Shown piece by piece: positions 1-7,168 of a stretch of DNA of 35,920 bases. The translations under genes were made by a program, and so were the position numbers. The number at the start of each line of letters is the position of its first letter. Position 1 is the stretch's first letter. Origin of the DNA: a virus; the IMG/VR virus record IMGVR_UViG_3300042914_004234, positions 1 through 35,920 of that record; one strand, 5' to 3'. Below the pieces are notes generated by a model. That model saw only the letters and a program-made list of their open reading frames with translations, made no database searches and had not been told where the DNA came from.

Positions 1-1
1 C

Positions 2-385
2 TGGTCCCGGTGGGAGGTGTTCGTGTGGTGCACGATGGGGCTGCACGGGGTACCCATCGATCTGTCAGTCATGCAGGTGCCCACCGCCTCTCAGGCGGTG
101 ATGGCCGTGCGCATCGCCCGTGCGTTGCGGGAAGACATCGAGTGGGAGAACGAGGTCAAACTGTACCTGCAGGCCTTGTTCGTCCACGAGCATGTGCACT
201 ACCTGCCGAAGCTACTGTCGTTCGTGCCTATGCAGCCAGAGTTGTACGGGCTACCGAGCGAGCTCCCGGCCTCCACGTCCCCAGACAACCCGGCAACTGA
301 GCAACGCCGTAGACGTGATGCGCTCGAGCAGCTACTACGCGACGACGAAACCCTCCTGCGCAACCAACTCAAGGCCATCGGATAG
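2..385 (+). CDS. Unknown protein, 5' end outside the window
   Basis: The reading frame is open from base 2 and continues without a stop from the window edge. The visible part is 127 codons, with Trp, Ser, Arg and Trp codons before the first possible GTG start at 17, so I treat it as 5'-truncated. The visible protein has a hydrophobic, Trp-containing first third, a His/aromatic patch (HEHVHYLP near the middle) and a basic-acidic helical tail that starts with an RRRR run. I do not recognise the family. It lies 7 bases upstream of the next gene and shares its direction with the portal gene, so a structural or connector-related role is a guess from position only. The overlapping frame starting at 120 belongs to the next gene's frame and is not its true N terminus. 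Confidence 0.6.
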   Translation, partial: WSRWEVFVWCTMGLHGVPIDLSVMQVPTASQAVMAVRIARALREDIEWENEVKLYLQALFVHEHVHYLPKLLSFVPMQPELYGLPSELPASTSPDNPATEQRRRRDALEQLLRDDETLLRNQLKAIG

Positions 386-392
386 GTGGAAT

Positions 393-1313
393 ATGTATCC
401 AGTCCTCACGCCCACCTCGATGCACTACTTTCATGACGAGCTTCGCAAGCTTGCCGCCGCTCCCCACATCCTACCGGCTGCCGCATCCAAGGCGTTGATG
501 TCCGCGGGTGCGCTTGGCGGGGTTGGTGCAGGTGTAGGCGCTGGGATTGGTGCGCTTGCTGGCGGCGTTCGTGGGTATCGGGCTGCCCGACAAGAGGGCG
601 CTGGGGTGCTGGATTCGGTTCGGGCGGGTGGTGGTCAGGCACTCCAAGGGGGCCTGTTAGGCGCAGGGGTAGGCGCTGGCGTGGGCGGCTTGGCCGGCGC
701 TGTTGGCTCGCGCATGTCCCCCGACAAGATGGAGGCCATTCGGAGTCGGTTGACCGAGAGTTCCGGTCTTGCGCGATTCGGGCAGCGTCAAGTTCACGGG
801 CTCACCGGCGCGACGAACGTGGACGGCCTGAAGGGTTTGGGGATGGATTCCGAGCACCGCAAGGCCACGTTGGACCAGCTCAAGGGATCGGCACCTACCG
901 CCAACCGATGGGAGCAGTTCCGTGGGAAAACGCCGGAGCAGGTTGCGGCTCGCCACCGGGACGACATCTCAAGGGCCTCGGAGGGATTGGCGGCTGCGCG
1001 CCGGGCGGAGGCGATGGGGTTGACCAGTCTGCCAGGGATTGCGCGGTCAGCCGTGAACGCTCCGCTGGATACGGCGCGTGCGGCTCTCGACCACCAGCTG
1101 AAGGGCACGGACGCCGGGACGCAGGGTCTGACGCTCGGCCTTTCCGGGCTGGGTGTTGGGATGGCCGCACGGTCACAGGAAGGGGACCAGCAGGGTGACC
1201 GCCTGAAGCGAGTGGGCCGAGCTGCGCTACACTCGGGGGCAGGGATCCTCACCGGCGGGTTGCCCATCCTCCCGAACATGCTGGCCAGCTCGATGCTGAC
1301 GGGTAACTCATGA
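393..1313 (+). CDS. Glycine-zipper membrane-active protein, unknown function
   Basis: 306 residues. I chose the ATG at 393 because AGGTGGA lies just upstream and the preceding gene ends at 385; the open frame runs further upstream but only overlaps that gene. Residues about 30-60 and 85-110 are Gly/Ala-rich segments with small residues every fourth position (GVGAGVGAGIGALAGG, GAGVGAGVGGLAGAVG). These are typical of glycine-zipper membrane insertion. A third hydrophobic Gly-rich stretch ends the protein. The middle is soluble and charged. A RKLAAA motif near residue 18 matches the K-x-A-[S/A/G] motif recurring in other virion genes here. The stop overlaps the portal start (ATGA at 1310-1313), so the two are probably translationally coupled. 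A virion protein acting in DNA ejection would fit, but this is inference. Confidence 0.75.
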   Translation: MYPVLTPTSMHYFHDELRKLAAAPHILPAAASKALMSAGALGGVGAGVGAGIGALAGGVRGYRAARQEGAGVLDSVRAGGGQALQGGLLGAGVGAGVGGLAGAVGSRMSPDKMEAIRSRLTESSGLARFGQRQVHGLTGATNVDGLKGLGMDSEHRKATLDQLKGSAPTANRWEQFRGKTPEQVAARHRDDISRASEGLAAARRAEAMGLTSLPGIARSAVNAPLDTARAALDHQLKGTDAGTQGLTLGLSGLGVGMAARSQEGDQQGDRLKRVGRAALHSGAGILTGGLPILPNMLASSMLTGNS

Positions 1314-3277
1314 GCTTCTTTGGTCCGACTGCCTCGACGGTGAACCTGACCCCCCAGCGGTACGGGGGGATGACACAGGGGCGCATCTCCGGTGGCCTGC
1401 AGCCCGGCATGATGTACCCGTCGCCGTTCTTCGACGTGGCGCACACGTATCTGCCCACCACCGTGAAGCAGCTCTTTCGGTGGTCGAGGTACTACTACCT
1501 CACGAACGCCATCGTGGGGACGACCGCTTACCGGCTCTCGGAGTACCCCGTCACCGACATCTGGGTGAAGCACGAGGACACCAAGACGCGCGACAAGTGG
1601 CGCACGTTCCTGTTCAAGATCTTGCAGATCCGTACGTTCCAGATCGAGCTCGGCCTGGACTACAACGTGTACGGGAATGGGATCGTGACGATCGCTTTCC
1701 CCTTCGTGAAGCACCTCATCTGCATGAAGTGCAAGGCGCAGGGTACGGCCCGATCCCTTCGTCCGCATTGGACGATGTCGGAGTACACGTTCAAGCTCAA
1801 GTGCCCAAAGTGTGGTCATCATGGAAAGGCCGCTGCACGGGACATGTACGTGCGCAACTGGCGCCTCATCCGCCTCCTCCGCCACAACCCGGAGAACATC
1901 GATACGACGTACAACGAGATGACGGGACGGCAGACGTACTACTACAACCTCCCGACGTCGGTGAAGAACGACATCGTGCTTGGTCGGCAGGAGATCATCG
2001 AAGAGACGCCTCAGCTCTACCTGCAAGCGATCGCCGAGAACAAAGCGGTGGTGTTCAACCCGGACCTCGTCTTCCACATGAAGCGGCCGGGGTTGGCCGA
2101 TTCTGACAGGGCGTGGGGTGTACCCTGTACGCTTCCCGTGCTGAAGGACCTGTTTCTCCTCCAGGTGATGAAGAAGGCGCAGGAAGCCGTCGCGCTCGAG
2201 CATGTCCTTCCGTTGCGCGTGCTGTTCCCGCAAGCGGGAAGCGGGTCGTCTGACCCCTACTCCTCCATCGACCTGTCCGACTGGAAGAACAAGGTGGCCA
2301 CGGAGATTCAGCGGTGGAAACTCGATCGGAACTACATCCCGATCATGCCGCTGCCCATCGGAAATCAGACCATCGGCGGAGACGGCCGCACGATGTTCCT
2401 GACGCAAGAGATCACCCAGCAGATGGAGACCATCCTGGCTGGCATGGGCGTCATGCGCGAATTCGTGTACGGCGGGATGAGCTGGAGCGGATCGAACGCC
2501 TCTTTGCGGATGCTCGAGAACTCTCTCCTGCGGTACATGGAGCGGCAGCAAGACTTCCGAGACTGGGTCGTCAAGAGCTGCGCGGACTACCTGGGGTGGC
2601 CGGAGGTGGAGACGGGTGCGCAGCCTTTCAAGATGGCGGACGACCTTCAGCGGAAGTCGCTCGAGCTCCAGCTGAACGCGTCTGGTTTGCTCAGCAGCAC
2701 CACCTTCCTCAGCGGCATGGACTACGACTTCGAGAAGGAGGCGGTGCTTACCGAGAAAGAGACGGACCTCTCCATGCGAGCTCAACGTGCCAAGCAAGTG
2801 GCACAGGCAAAGCTGCAGGGGGAGCTGCAGGTCATCCAGGCAAAGTACACCCAACAGGCCCAAGGGATGATGCAGCCGCCTCAACCGGAGGGTCAGCCCC
2901 CTCAGGCTGCCGCACCTCCGCCGGAGGGCGAGCAGCCCGCACAACCTCCGCCTTCTCCGGAGGAGCAAGCGTCTACAGAGGCCCCCGCGGGCGGGTCCCC
3001 TGCGGAGCAGGCGTCCGCAAGCCCGCTCGGCGCTCAGCCTCCTGGTGTGGACATCCGAGTGATCGCGGACATGACCGCGAGGGCGATCGAGGCGTTGCCC
3101 CTACCTGACCGGGCGGCGCGGATGGCTGCCGTGCAGGCCATGTCGGAGCCGTTGGCCGAGCTCGTGGGCCGCATTCTTGCGCAGCGTGGAGTACAGCTGG
3201 CGCCCGACCCGGTAGGAGTAGACAGCCGTCCCTTGCCTGAGGCAGGCCCCCCGCAACGCCTGTCCGCGTCGGTGTAG
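1310..3277 (+). CDS. Portal protein with inserted zinc ribbon
   Basis: 655 residues. Tailed-phage portals form the dodecameric ring through which DNA enters and leaves the head. Support here is a typical portal length, the aromatic N-terminal region, the alpha-helical core with a Met/Gln-rich stretch (QQMETILAGMGVMREF) and SGSNASLRMLEN-type sequence typical of the portal stem/wing region, plus proximity to packaging and head genes. Residues 138/141 and 165/168 are two CxxC pairs (CMKC, CPKC) forming a zinc ribbon inside the N-terminal half. The C-terminal about 130 residues contain a helical Gln-rich segment and a Pro/Gln/Glu-rich low-complexity tail, common in portals. The start is the ATG at 1310, overlapping the upstream stop. 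A convergent terminator follows at 3284. The family call rests on pattern recognition, without an alignment. Confidence 0.8.
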   Translation: MSFFGPTASTVNLTPQRYGGMTQGRISGGLQPGMMYPSPFFDVAHTYLPTTVKQLFRWSRYYYLTNAIVGTTAYRLSEYPVTDIWVKHEDTKTRDKWRTFLFKILQIRTFQIELGLDYNVYGNGIVTIAFPFVKHLICMKCKAQGTARSLRPHWTMSEYTFKLKCPKCGHHGKAAARDMYVRNWRLIRLLRHNPENIDTTYNEMTGRQTYYYNLPTSVKNDIVLGRQEIIEETPQLYLQAIAENKAVVFNPDLVFHMKRPGLADSDRAWGVPCTLPVLKDLFLLQVMKKAQEAVALEHVLPLRVLFPQAGSGSSDPYSSIDLSDWKNKVATEIQRWKLDRNYIPIMPLPIGNQTIGGDGRTMFLTQEITQQMETILAGMGVMREFVYGGMSWSGSNASLRMLENSLLRYMERQQDFRDWVVKSCADYLGWPEVETGAQPFKMADDLQRKSLELQLNASGLLSSTTFLSGMDYDFEKEAVLTEKETDLSMRAQRAKQVAQAKLQGELQVIQAKYTQQAQGMMQPPQPEGQPPQAAAPPPEGEQPAQPPPSPEEQASTEAPAGGSPAEQASASPLGAQPPGVDIRVIADMTARAIEALPLPDRAARMAAVQAMSEPLAELVGRILAQRGVQLAPDPVGVDSRPLPEAGPPQRLSASV

Positions 3278-3283
3278 CTAAAA

Positions 3284-3307
3284 ACAGGAGGGCAATCGCC
3301 CTCCTGT
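3284..3307. terminator. Convergent (bidirectional) intrinsic terminator
   Basis: Ten base pairs (ACAGGAGGGC with GCCCTCCTGT) close a 4-base AATC loop. On the minus strand the stem is followed by five T residues (AAAAA at 3280-3284 on the plus strand), so it is a good intrinsic terminator for the minus-strand operon. It sits between the portal stop (3277) and the VWA gene stop (3311) and could also stop plus-strand transcription, though the plus-strand T tract is weak. Confidence 0.8.
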
Positions 3308-3310
3308 GGG

Positions 3311-4708
3311 TTACGCGTCTCCCACTGCGGGAGGCGCGCTCACCTCATCGTCCCCATCGTCCCCGCCCTCATCGCCCCCATCGTCATACTCCAGGGAGGC
3401 CACTCCGATGATGGGGCGAGATGGGAACACGACGGGCCCCAACTCACGTACCTGATGGTACATGTTCTGCAGGGATTTTTCCCTCGTCTCTTCCGACCCC
3501 ACGGTGCAGACCACCACGCAGGGCGTGGTTGGCCTGTGGCTCGCCCCAATTCCGCCGTCCGTGAGGATGACGTTCAAGTTGGAGCGCATGTCGATTTGGT
3601 CCACGAGCTTCAACGCGTCGGTCAAGTCCGATCCCCCGCCGCCGTGCACGACGTCGGGGAATTCGTGCGTGGAGTACGTGCGGATTGCACGTACGCCCGT
3701 GTCCACCTCGATGAGCCGGTACTGTTGGATGCCGAGTCCGGACATCATGTCGAGCACCGTCTGTGCTGCGATCTGGTAGTCGGTCTCACCCATCGACCCG
3801 GAGGTGTCCAGGATGACGTTGATGACCGGGTCTTGTCCGCACAGTCGCGGGTTGATGACACCACCGTACGCGTGGGAGATCCGAGGAGGAAGCGCGTAGC
3901 TGTAGTCGGTTGTGCCGGACGCAGCGCTGCTGACCGCAAGGGCCAGAAACTCGCGTACGACCTCCTCCCACGGCACCCTGTGCGGAACGGGGGCGAGCTT
4001 CAGTTGGACTTGATTCCAAAAGTCGGAATCGTCCCCTGCGTGTATCCTCACCTTACCTCGAGCGGCTTGCGCAGTTTGTCGGACTGCTTCCCGCACTTCC
4101 TTGGGCTTGCGGCGCGTTCGTGGGTGGTACATGAACGCCTTCTCGAGCTTGTCCTCCATCTCCTTTGACTTCGGCGCGCACTTGGCCATCTGCTTGGCCA
4201 ACTCCTCCATTACTCGGCGCAACTCCTCCGAAGCTTCGAGCTCCGCCTTGTGGGCGATGACCCATTCCCGAATGAGGTGGCTGTACTCCCCGGATGTTTG
4301 GTGCTTCATCCACCCCAGCATCTCGGGGAGTATCGCGCCCCCGCTGTCCCACCCGGTCTGCTCGAGGTGGGTGTCGACCGCCATGCACGCGCCAAGCCGT
4401 GTACAGTTCAGCCCGTGGGTATCCTCCCCGTTGTCTTCCAAGTCGAACGTATGCCGACGGATGACGTGGTGGAGGTCGTGGAGGAGCCGGTATGCCACCT
4501 GCTCCCCCGTGGTCGCGGGGTTGTCCAGCCAGTCCGTGGACACCAAGCACTGCATGTGCTCGTTGGTGTACGTCGTGAACGCACCCCTCTCCGGCAGCAC
4601 GCTCAGCTTGTGCAGGAGAGATGAGTAGTAGTTGAACTTCCGTGTGATGAGCAGGCGTCCCTCGACCATCTTCCTGGACTGGGCCGCCGTGAAGTCTTCG
4701 ACGCTCAC
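3311..4708 (-). CDS. VWA-domain / metallopeptidase-like protein (MoxR partner)
   Basis: 465 residues from a GTG start at 4708, whose GTGA overlaps the stop of the AAA+ gene. The open frame continues upstream, but there it is only a shadow of that gene. Residues 77-81 are HDLHH, in the place and helical context of the HExxH of the putative metallopeptidase domain that accompanies VWA-like proteins (DUF2201 type), with Asp replacing Glu. The middle is a charged helical linker. From about residue 297 there is a von Willebrand A fold with a complete MIDAS: DTSGS at 301-305, a downstream GGGGSDLTD and a VILTDGG strand. The C terminus is an Asp/Gly-rich acidic tail. MoxR AAA+ ATPases commonly act with VWA partners as chaperones or metal-insertion machines. 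The substrate in this phage is unknown. Confidence 0.85.
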   Translation of the reverse strand: MSVEDFTAAQSRKMVEGRLLITRKFNYYSSLLHKLSVLPERGAFTTYTNEHMQCLVSTDWLDNPATTGEQVAYRLLHDLHHVIRRHTFDLEDNGEDTHGLNCTRLGACMAVDTHLEQTGWDSGGAILPEMLGWMKHQTSGEYSHLIREWVIAHKAELEASEELRRVMEELAKQMAKCAPKSKEMEDKLEKAFMYHPRTRRKPKEVREAVRQTAQAARGKVRIHAGDDSDFWNQVQLKLAPVPHRVPWEEVVREFLALAVSSAASGTTDYSYALPPRISHAYGGVINPRLCGQDPVINVILDTSGSMGETDYQIAAQTVLDMMSGLGIQQYRLIEVDTGVRAIRTYSTHEFPDVVHGGGGSDLTDALKLVDQIDMRSNLNVILTDGGIGASHRPTTPCVVVCTVGSEETREKSLQNMYHQVRELGPVVFPSRPIIGVASLEYDDGGDEGGDDGDDEVSAPPAVGDA

Positions 4709-5946
4709 GCAGCCCTCACGGTCAGCCGAGAGCGCTGGGCCGAGATTCGGTCTGCGACCGGGCGGAGGTTCGGGGTGACCACCTTCAGGTGGTGCACGAG
4801 CTCGTCGACCACGATCAGCGCCACGTCGAGGACGCCCGCCTGGTCCGCCTGGTCCATGAGCGTCCAGATGGTGTTGATCTCCTCCGCCGGTGCCGGAGTG
4901 CTCTTGGCCCTGTACTGGTACACCCGCTGACGCATCGCCGCGTACACCAGGTAGGCCACGTCGAGTTGCAGCTGGCTGGGCTTCCATTTCCCCGCCAGCA
5001 CTTCGTCCATCGTGGGCAGGTTGAGCTCCTGGATGTACGTGCGAAGCTCCGAGATCGGCCCGAGGCCCACGGCGCCGGCCATGGCCAGGTCGATCACCTC
5101 CTCGGTTTCGTTGATGCAGACGCCGGTCGCCATGATGCGGGCAGCGGTCGACCACGAACGAGAGGACGGCCACGCGCGCGAGGCCAGCGCCGGGTCGGAG
5201 GGCCGGAGGTGGAGCTGCGTCTCGTTGCGTTTCAGGTACTCGGAGATGACGCGCACCGCCGAGCGGTAGTGGACTTCCCAGCCCGCTGCCACCTGCCCCT
5301 CCAGCTCCTGGAGCGTTTCGAGGCTCGAGTACGGGGGGAGCTCACCGAGCTCGTACTTGCTCCAGGTCGACACGTCCGTGCGGGCGATCTCGAAGTGCAG
5401 GAGCCGGTTGGCGAACGGCGCACCAAGCCGGAACATGCCGCCCTGGTGCACGCCGTTCGCCGCAGCGACGGTGCGCACCCCCTTCGGCAGCGGCAGGCTC
5501 CCGAACCGACGGGTCAGGATGGCGCCTTGGATGGCCTTCTGTACGGAGGGCGGCGCATCGCCGATCTCGTCGAGGAACAGGATGGACTCCTTGGCGTTGA
5601 CCGCATCCTGCACCTGCGGGAGAGCGGGCACACGCCGCACCTCGGGTTCGCGCTTTCCGGACGGGTCGAGGATGGAGACCAGCGCGCCGCCGACGTCCGG
5701 CGGCTCCATGGAGGACCCGAACACCTCGAACGTCGGCAGGAGGAGCTCGGAGGCCACGCCCGTGATGCGGTCGGTCTTTCCGATGCCGGCCTCCCCCCAC
5801 AGGATGACGGGCGCACCCCACGCACACGCGGGGTCGGCCGGGCCGCGGCGCTTGTTTGGGGTGACGAAGGCCAGGCGAAGGATGCGCTCGAGGTAACGCG
5901 TGTTGTCCATCGCGTTGCCGTGGATGTCGAGATTCTTGATGTCCAT
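4705..5946 (-). CDS. MoxR-type AAA+ ATPase
   Basis: 413 residues. Walker A is GEAGIGKT at 51-58, Walker B is ILFLDEIGD at 122-130, and sensor 1 is the Asn of VAAANG near 164, followed by an FANRLLHFEI segment of the type seen in MoxR and CobS-like ATPases. The C-terminal third is the helical lid plus a family-specific tail. The ATG at 5946 is chosen because AGGAG lies five to six bases upstream on the minus strand. It overlaps the VWA gene by GTGA, the classic genetic pairing of MoxR ATPase with VWA partner. Such pairs (MoxR/CoxD/CobS families) remodel or metallate protein complexes using ATP. Family assignment is firm; the target is not known. Confidence 0.9.
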   Translation of the reverse strand: MDIKNLDIHGNAMDNTRYLERILRLAFVTPNKRRGPADPACAWGAPVILWGEAGIGKTDRITGVASELLLPTFEVFGSSMEPPDVGGALVSILDPSGKREPEVRRVPALPQVQDAVNAKESILFLDEIGDAPPSVQKAIQGAILTRRFGSLPLPKGVRTVAAANGVHQGGMFRLGAPFANRLLHFEIARTDVSTWSKYELGELPPYSSLETLQELEGQVAAGWEVHYRSAVRVISEYLKRNETQLHLRPSDPALASRAWPSSRSWSTAARIMATGVCINETEEVIDLAMAGAVGLGPISELRTYIQELNLPTMDEVLAGKWKPSQLQLDVAYLVYAAMRQRVYQYRAKSTPAPAEEINTIWTLMDQADQAGVLDVALIVVDELVHHLKVVTPNLRPVADRISAQRSRLTVRAA

Positions 5947-5950
5947 GTTT

Positions 5951-5955
5951 CTCCT
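5951..5955 (-). promoter_or_regulatory. Ribosome binding site of the AAA+ gene
   Basis: AGGAG on the minus strand, five bases from the ATG at 5946. It fixes the start of the ATPase gene and rules out the in-frame internal ATG 12 codons later. Confidence 0.75.
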
Positions 5956-5969
5956 CTTTCTCTTTCTGT

Positions 5970-6446
5970 TCAGGTGCCCATTTCGAAGAGCTCTTCGACC
6001 CAGTCGGTGTACGAGTCAGCGGCGGGGGCGAAGCATTCCGTGCAGTACATGTCGGGTTTCGCGTTGCGTACGAAGGTGTAGTCCTTTCGAGTCTTCGAGA
6101 CGTTGACCTCGCCCTCCGTCACGCGGACGACTCGGGTGTCATCGTCGAAGATGCGGAGGCATGACGCGCAGTGCGGGAGAGCGGGTTTGTCTCTCGCCAG
6201 CGGTGGGCTGTCGGCGTTGCTGCGGCGAATCGCCTCGAGCCCCTCGCTCTCCCAGCACGTCTTGTGCGCGATGTACGGTTCGAAGTAGTACCCGTCCGCG
6301 ACGTTCAGCACGATCTCAGACGTGCGGTGACGGTATGCGTCTACGACCTCGAGCACCACCGTGTCCGACTCCGTTTGGAGCGGGTCAGTGCAGTGGGGGC
6401 ACTCGATGTCCTCGATGTCTCTGTCAGGACGGCTGACATGTCTCAT
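5970..6446 (-). CDS. Small protein with two cysteine-rich zinc modules
   Basis: 158 residues. The ATG at 6446 overlaps the upstream stop as ATGA, so I prefer it over the in-frame ATG further upstream. Two similar modules are visible. Module 1 is CPHC at 16-19 closing with HKTC at 61-64. Module 2 is CASC at 93-96 closing with YCTEC at 134-138. Each has a CxxC, then a short acidic segment and a Val-rich strand, then a second metal pair, suggesting an internal duplication of a zinc-ribbon or treble-clef unit. It ends 23 bases before the AAA+ gene in the same operon. It may be an adaptor or substrate of the AAA+/VWA pair, by position only. I do not recognise a named family. Confidence 0.75.
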   Translation of the reverse strand: MRHVSRPDRDIEDIECPHCTDPLQTESDTVVLEVVDAYRHRTSEIVLNVADGYYFEPYIAHKTCWESEGLEAIRRSNADSPPLARDKPALPHCASCLRIFDDDTRVVRVTEGEVNVSKTRKDYTFVRNAKPDMYCTECFAPAADSYTDWVEELFEMGT

Positions 6447-7012
6447 GCTCGCCTGCTCCGCTCTACCCGCTTCCAACGGGCGTCGATGTTCTGGATGCCG
6501 AGAGAGTTCGGGCCACGGTTTGCGGGCCCGTTCACCAACGTCAGGATCTCGTGGAACACCGCGCCGGGCTCGGACTGGTAGGTGCGCTCGATCGTAGACC
6601 CTTCGGGCAAGGGGTCCGGAAGGTCGCGGTGGATGAGCTCCCTGTCGTAGAGGTCGTCCTCCAGGTCGTCGTCGTCACACACCAGTGCGTGAAACGACGC
6701 GGAGCCCGGTACGGGGTACGCGGACTGGGACCAAAGGCAGTACGAGCCGGGCTCGGCGATTGAGAGCGCCACCTCGAGGTAGATCTGCTCGACGAACGTC
6801 ACCGCCTGGGTCACTGGGTTCGTGACTTTGACGCGGATGCCCTGGGGCTTCCGGCCGGCGATCGGTGCGTACACACCGGAGATGAGCCACTTTCCGCCGG
6901 GAGTCTGCCGGTCGACGATCTCGTGGCCGATGAGGTTGAACGTTTCCTTGAGGATGCGGCTGCCCGGAATGATCCCCATGAGGTGGCGGTCACGCGTGGG
7001 GTGTACGATCAT
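6443..7012 (-). CDS. Unknown protein of the MoxR operon
   Basis: 189 residues. I use the ATG at 7012, preceded by GGGAGG and overlapping the stop of the micropeptide gene as ATGA; the longer open frame up to 7240 has no such support and would cross into the polymerase gene. The sequence is rich in beta-strand-like segments in the first half and has an acidic cluster (CDDDDLEDDLYD) near residue 115. No signal peptide, membrane segment or known motif is visible. It is coupled to the zinc-module gene downstream by a 4-base overlap (ATGA), so it is likely part of the same functional unit as the AAA+ and VWA proteins. Confidence 0.7.
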   Translation of the reverse strand: MIVHPTRDRHLMGIIPGSRILKETFNLIGHEIVDRQTPGGKWLISGVYAPIAGRKPQGIRVKVTNPVTQAVTFVEQIYLEVALSIAEPGSYCLWSQSAYPVPGSASFHALVCDDDDLEDDLYDRELIHRDLPDPLPEGSTIERTYQSEPGAVFHEILTLVNGPANRGPNSLGIQNIDARWKRVERSRRA

Positions 7013-7086
7013 GTGCCTCCCTTGTTGCGCGTGAGCCACGAGTGGAGTCCGAGCAGGACACCAAACAACACGGCGTACTTGAACAT
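7009..7086 (-). CDS. 25-residue hydrophobic micropeptide
   Basis: A very short gene: ATG at 7086, 25 codons, TGA at 7009-7011. The peptide begins MFKYAVLFGVLLGLHSWL and ends TRNKGGT. It has one hydrophobic segment of about 15 residues with a basic C terminus, so it could be a single-pass membrane peptide. AGGAG lies ten bases upstream of the ATG on the minus strand, and the stop overlaps the next start (ATGA), the same coupling as used throughout this operon. These two signals make it more than a chance frame, but it could also be a leader peptide whose translation opens the next start. Confidence 0.5.
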   Translation of the reverse strand: MFKYAVLFGVLLGLHSWLTRNKGGT

Positions 7087-7168
7087 CTACTGAGTGCTCC
7101 TGCGTCATTCTTATCGAGGAATTTGCACGTCTATTGCGTGCGCGCCCCAGGCCGCCTAGTCTTGGCCC
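7087..7168. promoter_or_regulatory. Divergent intergenic region between MoxR operon and polymerase gene
   Basis: This 82-base gap is the only space between two divergent transcription units, so at least the minus-strand operon promoter probably lies here. It is locally AT-richer (around 7103-7135) and contains TTCTTATC on the plus strand, read as GATAAGAA on the minus strand, which could serve as a -10 element. I see no convincing -35/-10 pair for a host sigma factor. The polymerase GTG at 7169 has no good Shine-Dalgarno sequence. Confidence 0.35.

Noticed and set aside
120-392. Upstream extension of the glycine-zipper gene to base 120
   Set aside because: This part is Ser/Arg/Cys/Thr-rich and overlaps the preceding gene in another frame. 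The ATG at 393 with AGGTGGA is a better start.
794-2968. 724-codon open frame antisense to the portal gene
   Set aside because: It is a shadow of high GC3 coding on the opposite strand. Its product is Arg/Leu/His-rich low-complexity sequence with no domain, and the portal on the plus strand explains the region.
4789-6081. 430-codon plus-strand frame opposite the AAA+ gene
   Set aside because: The minus strand encodes a clear Walker A/B ATPase. The plus frame is Arg/His/Gly-rich and has no motif.
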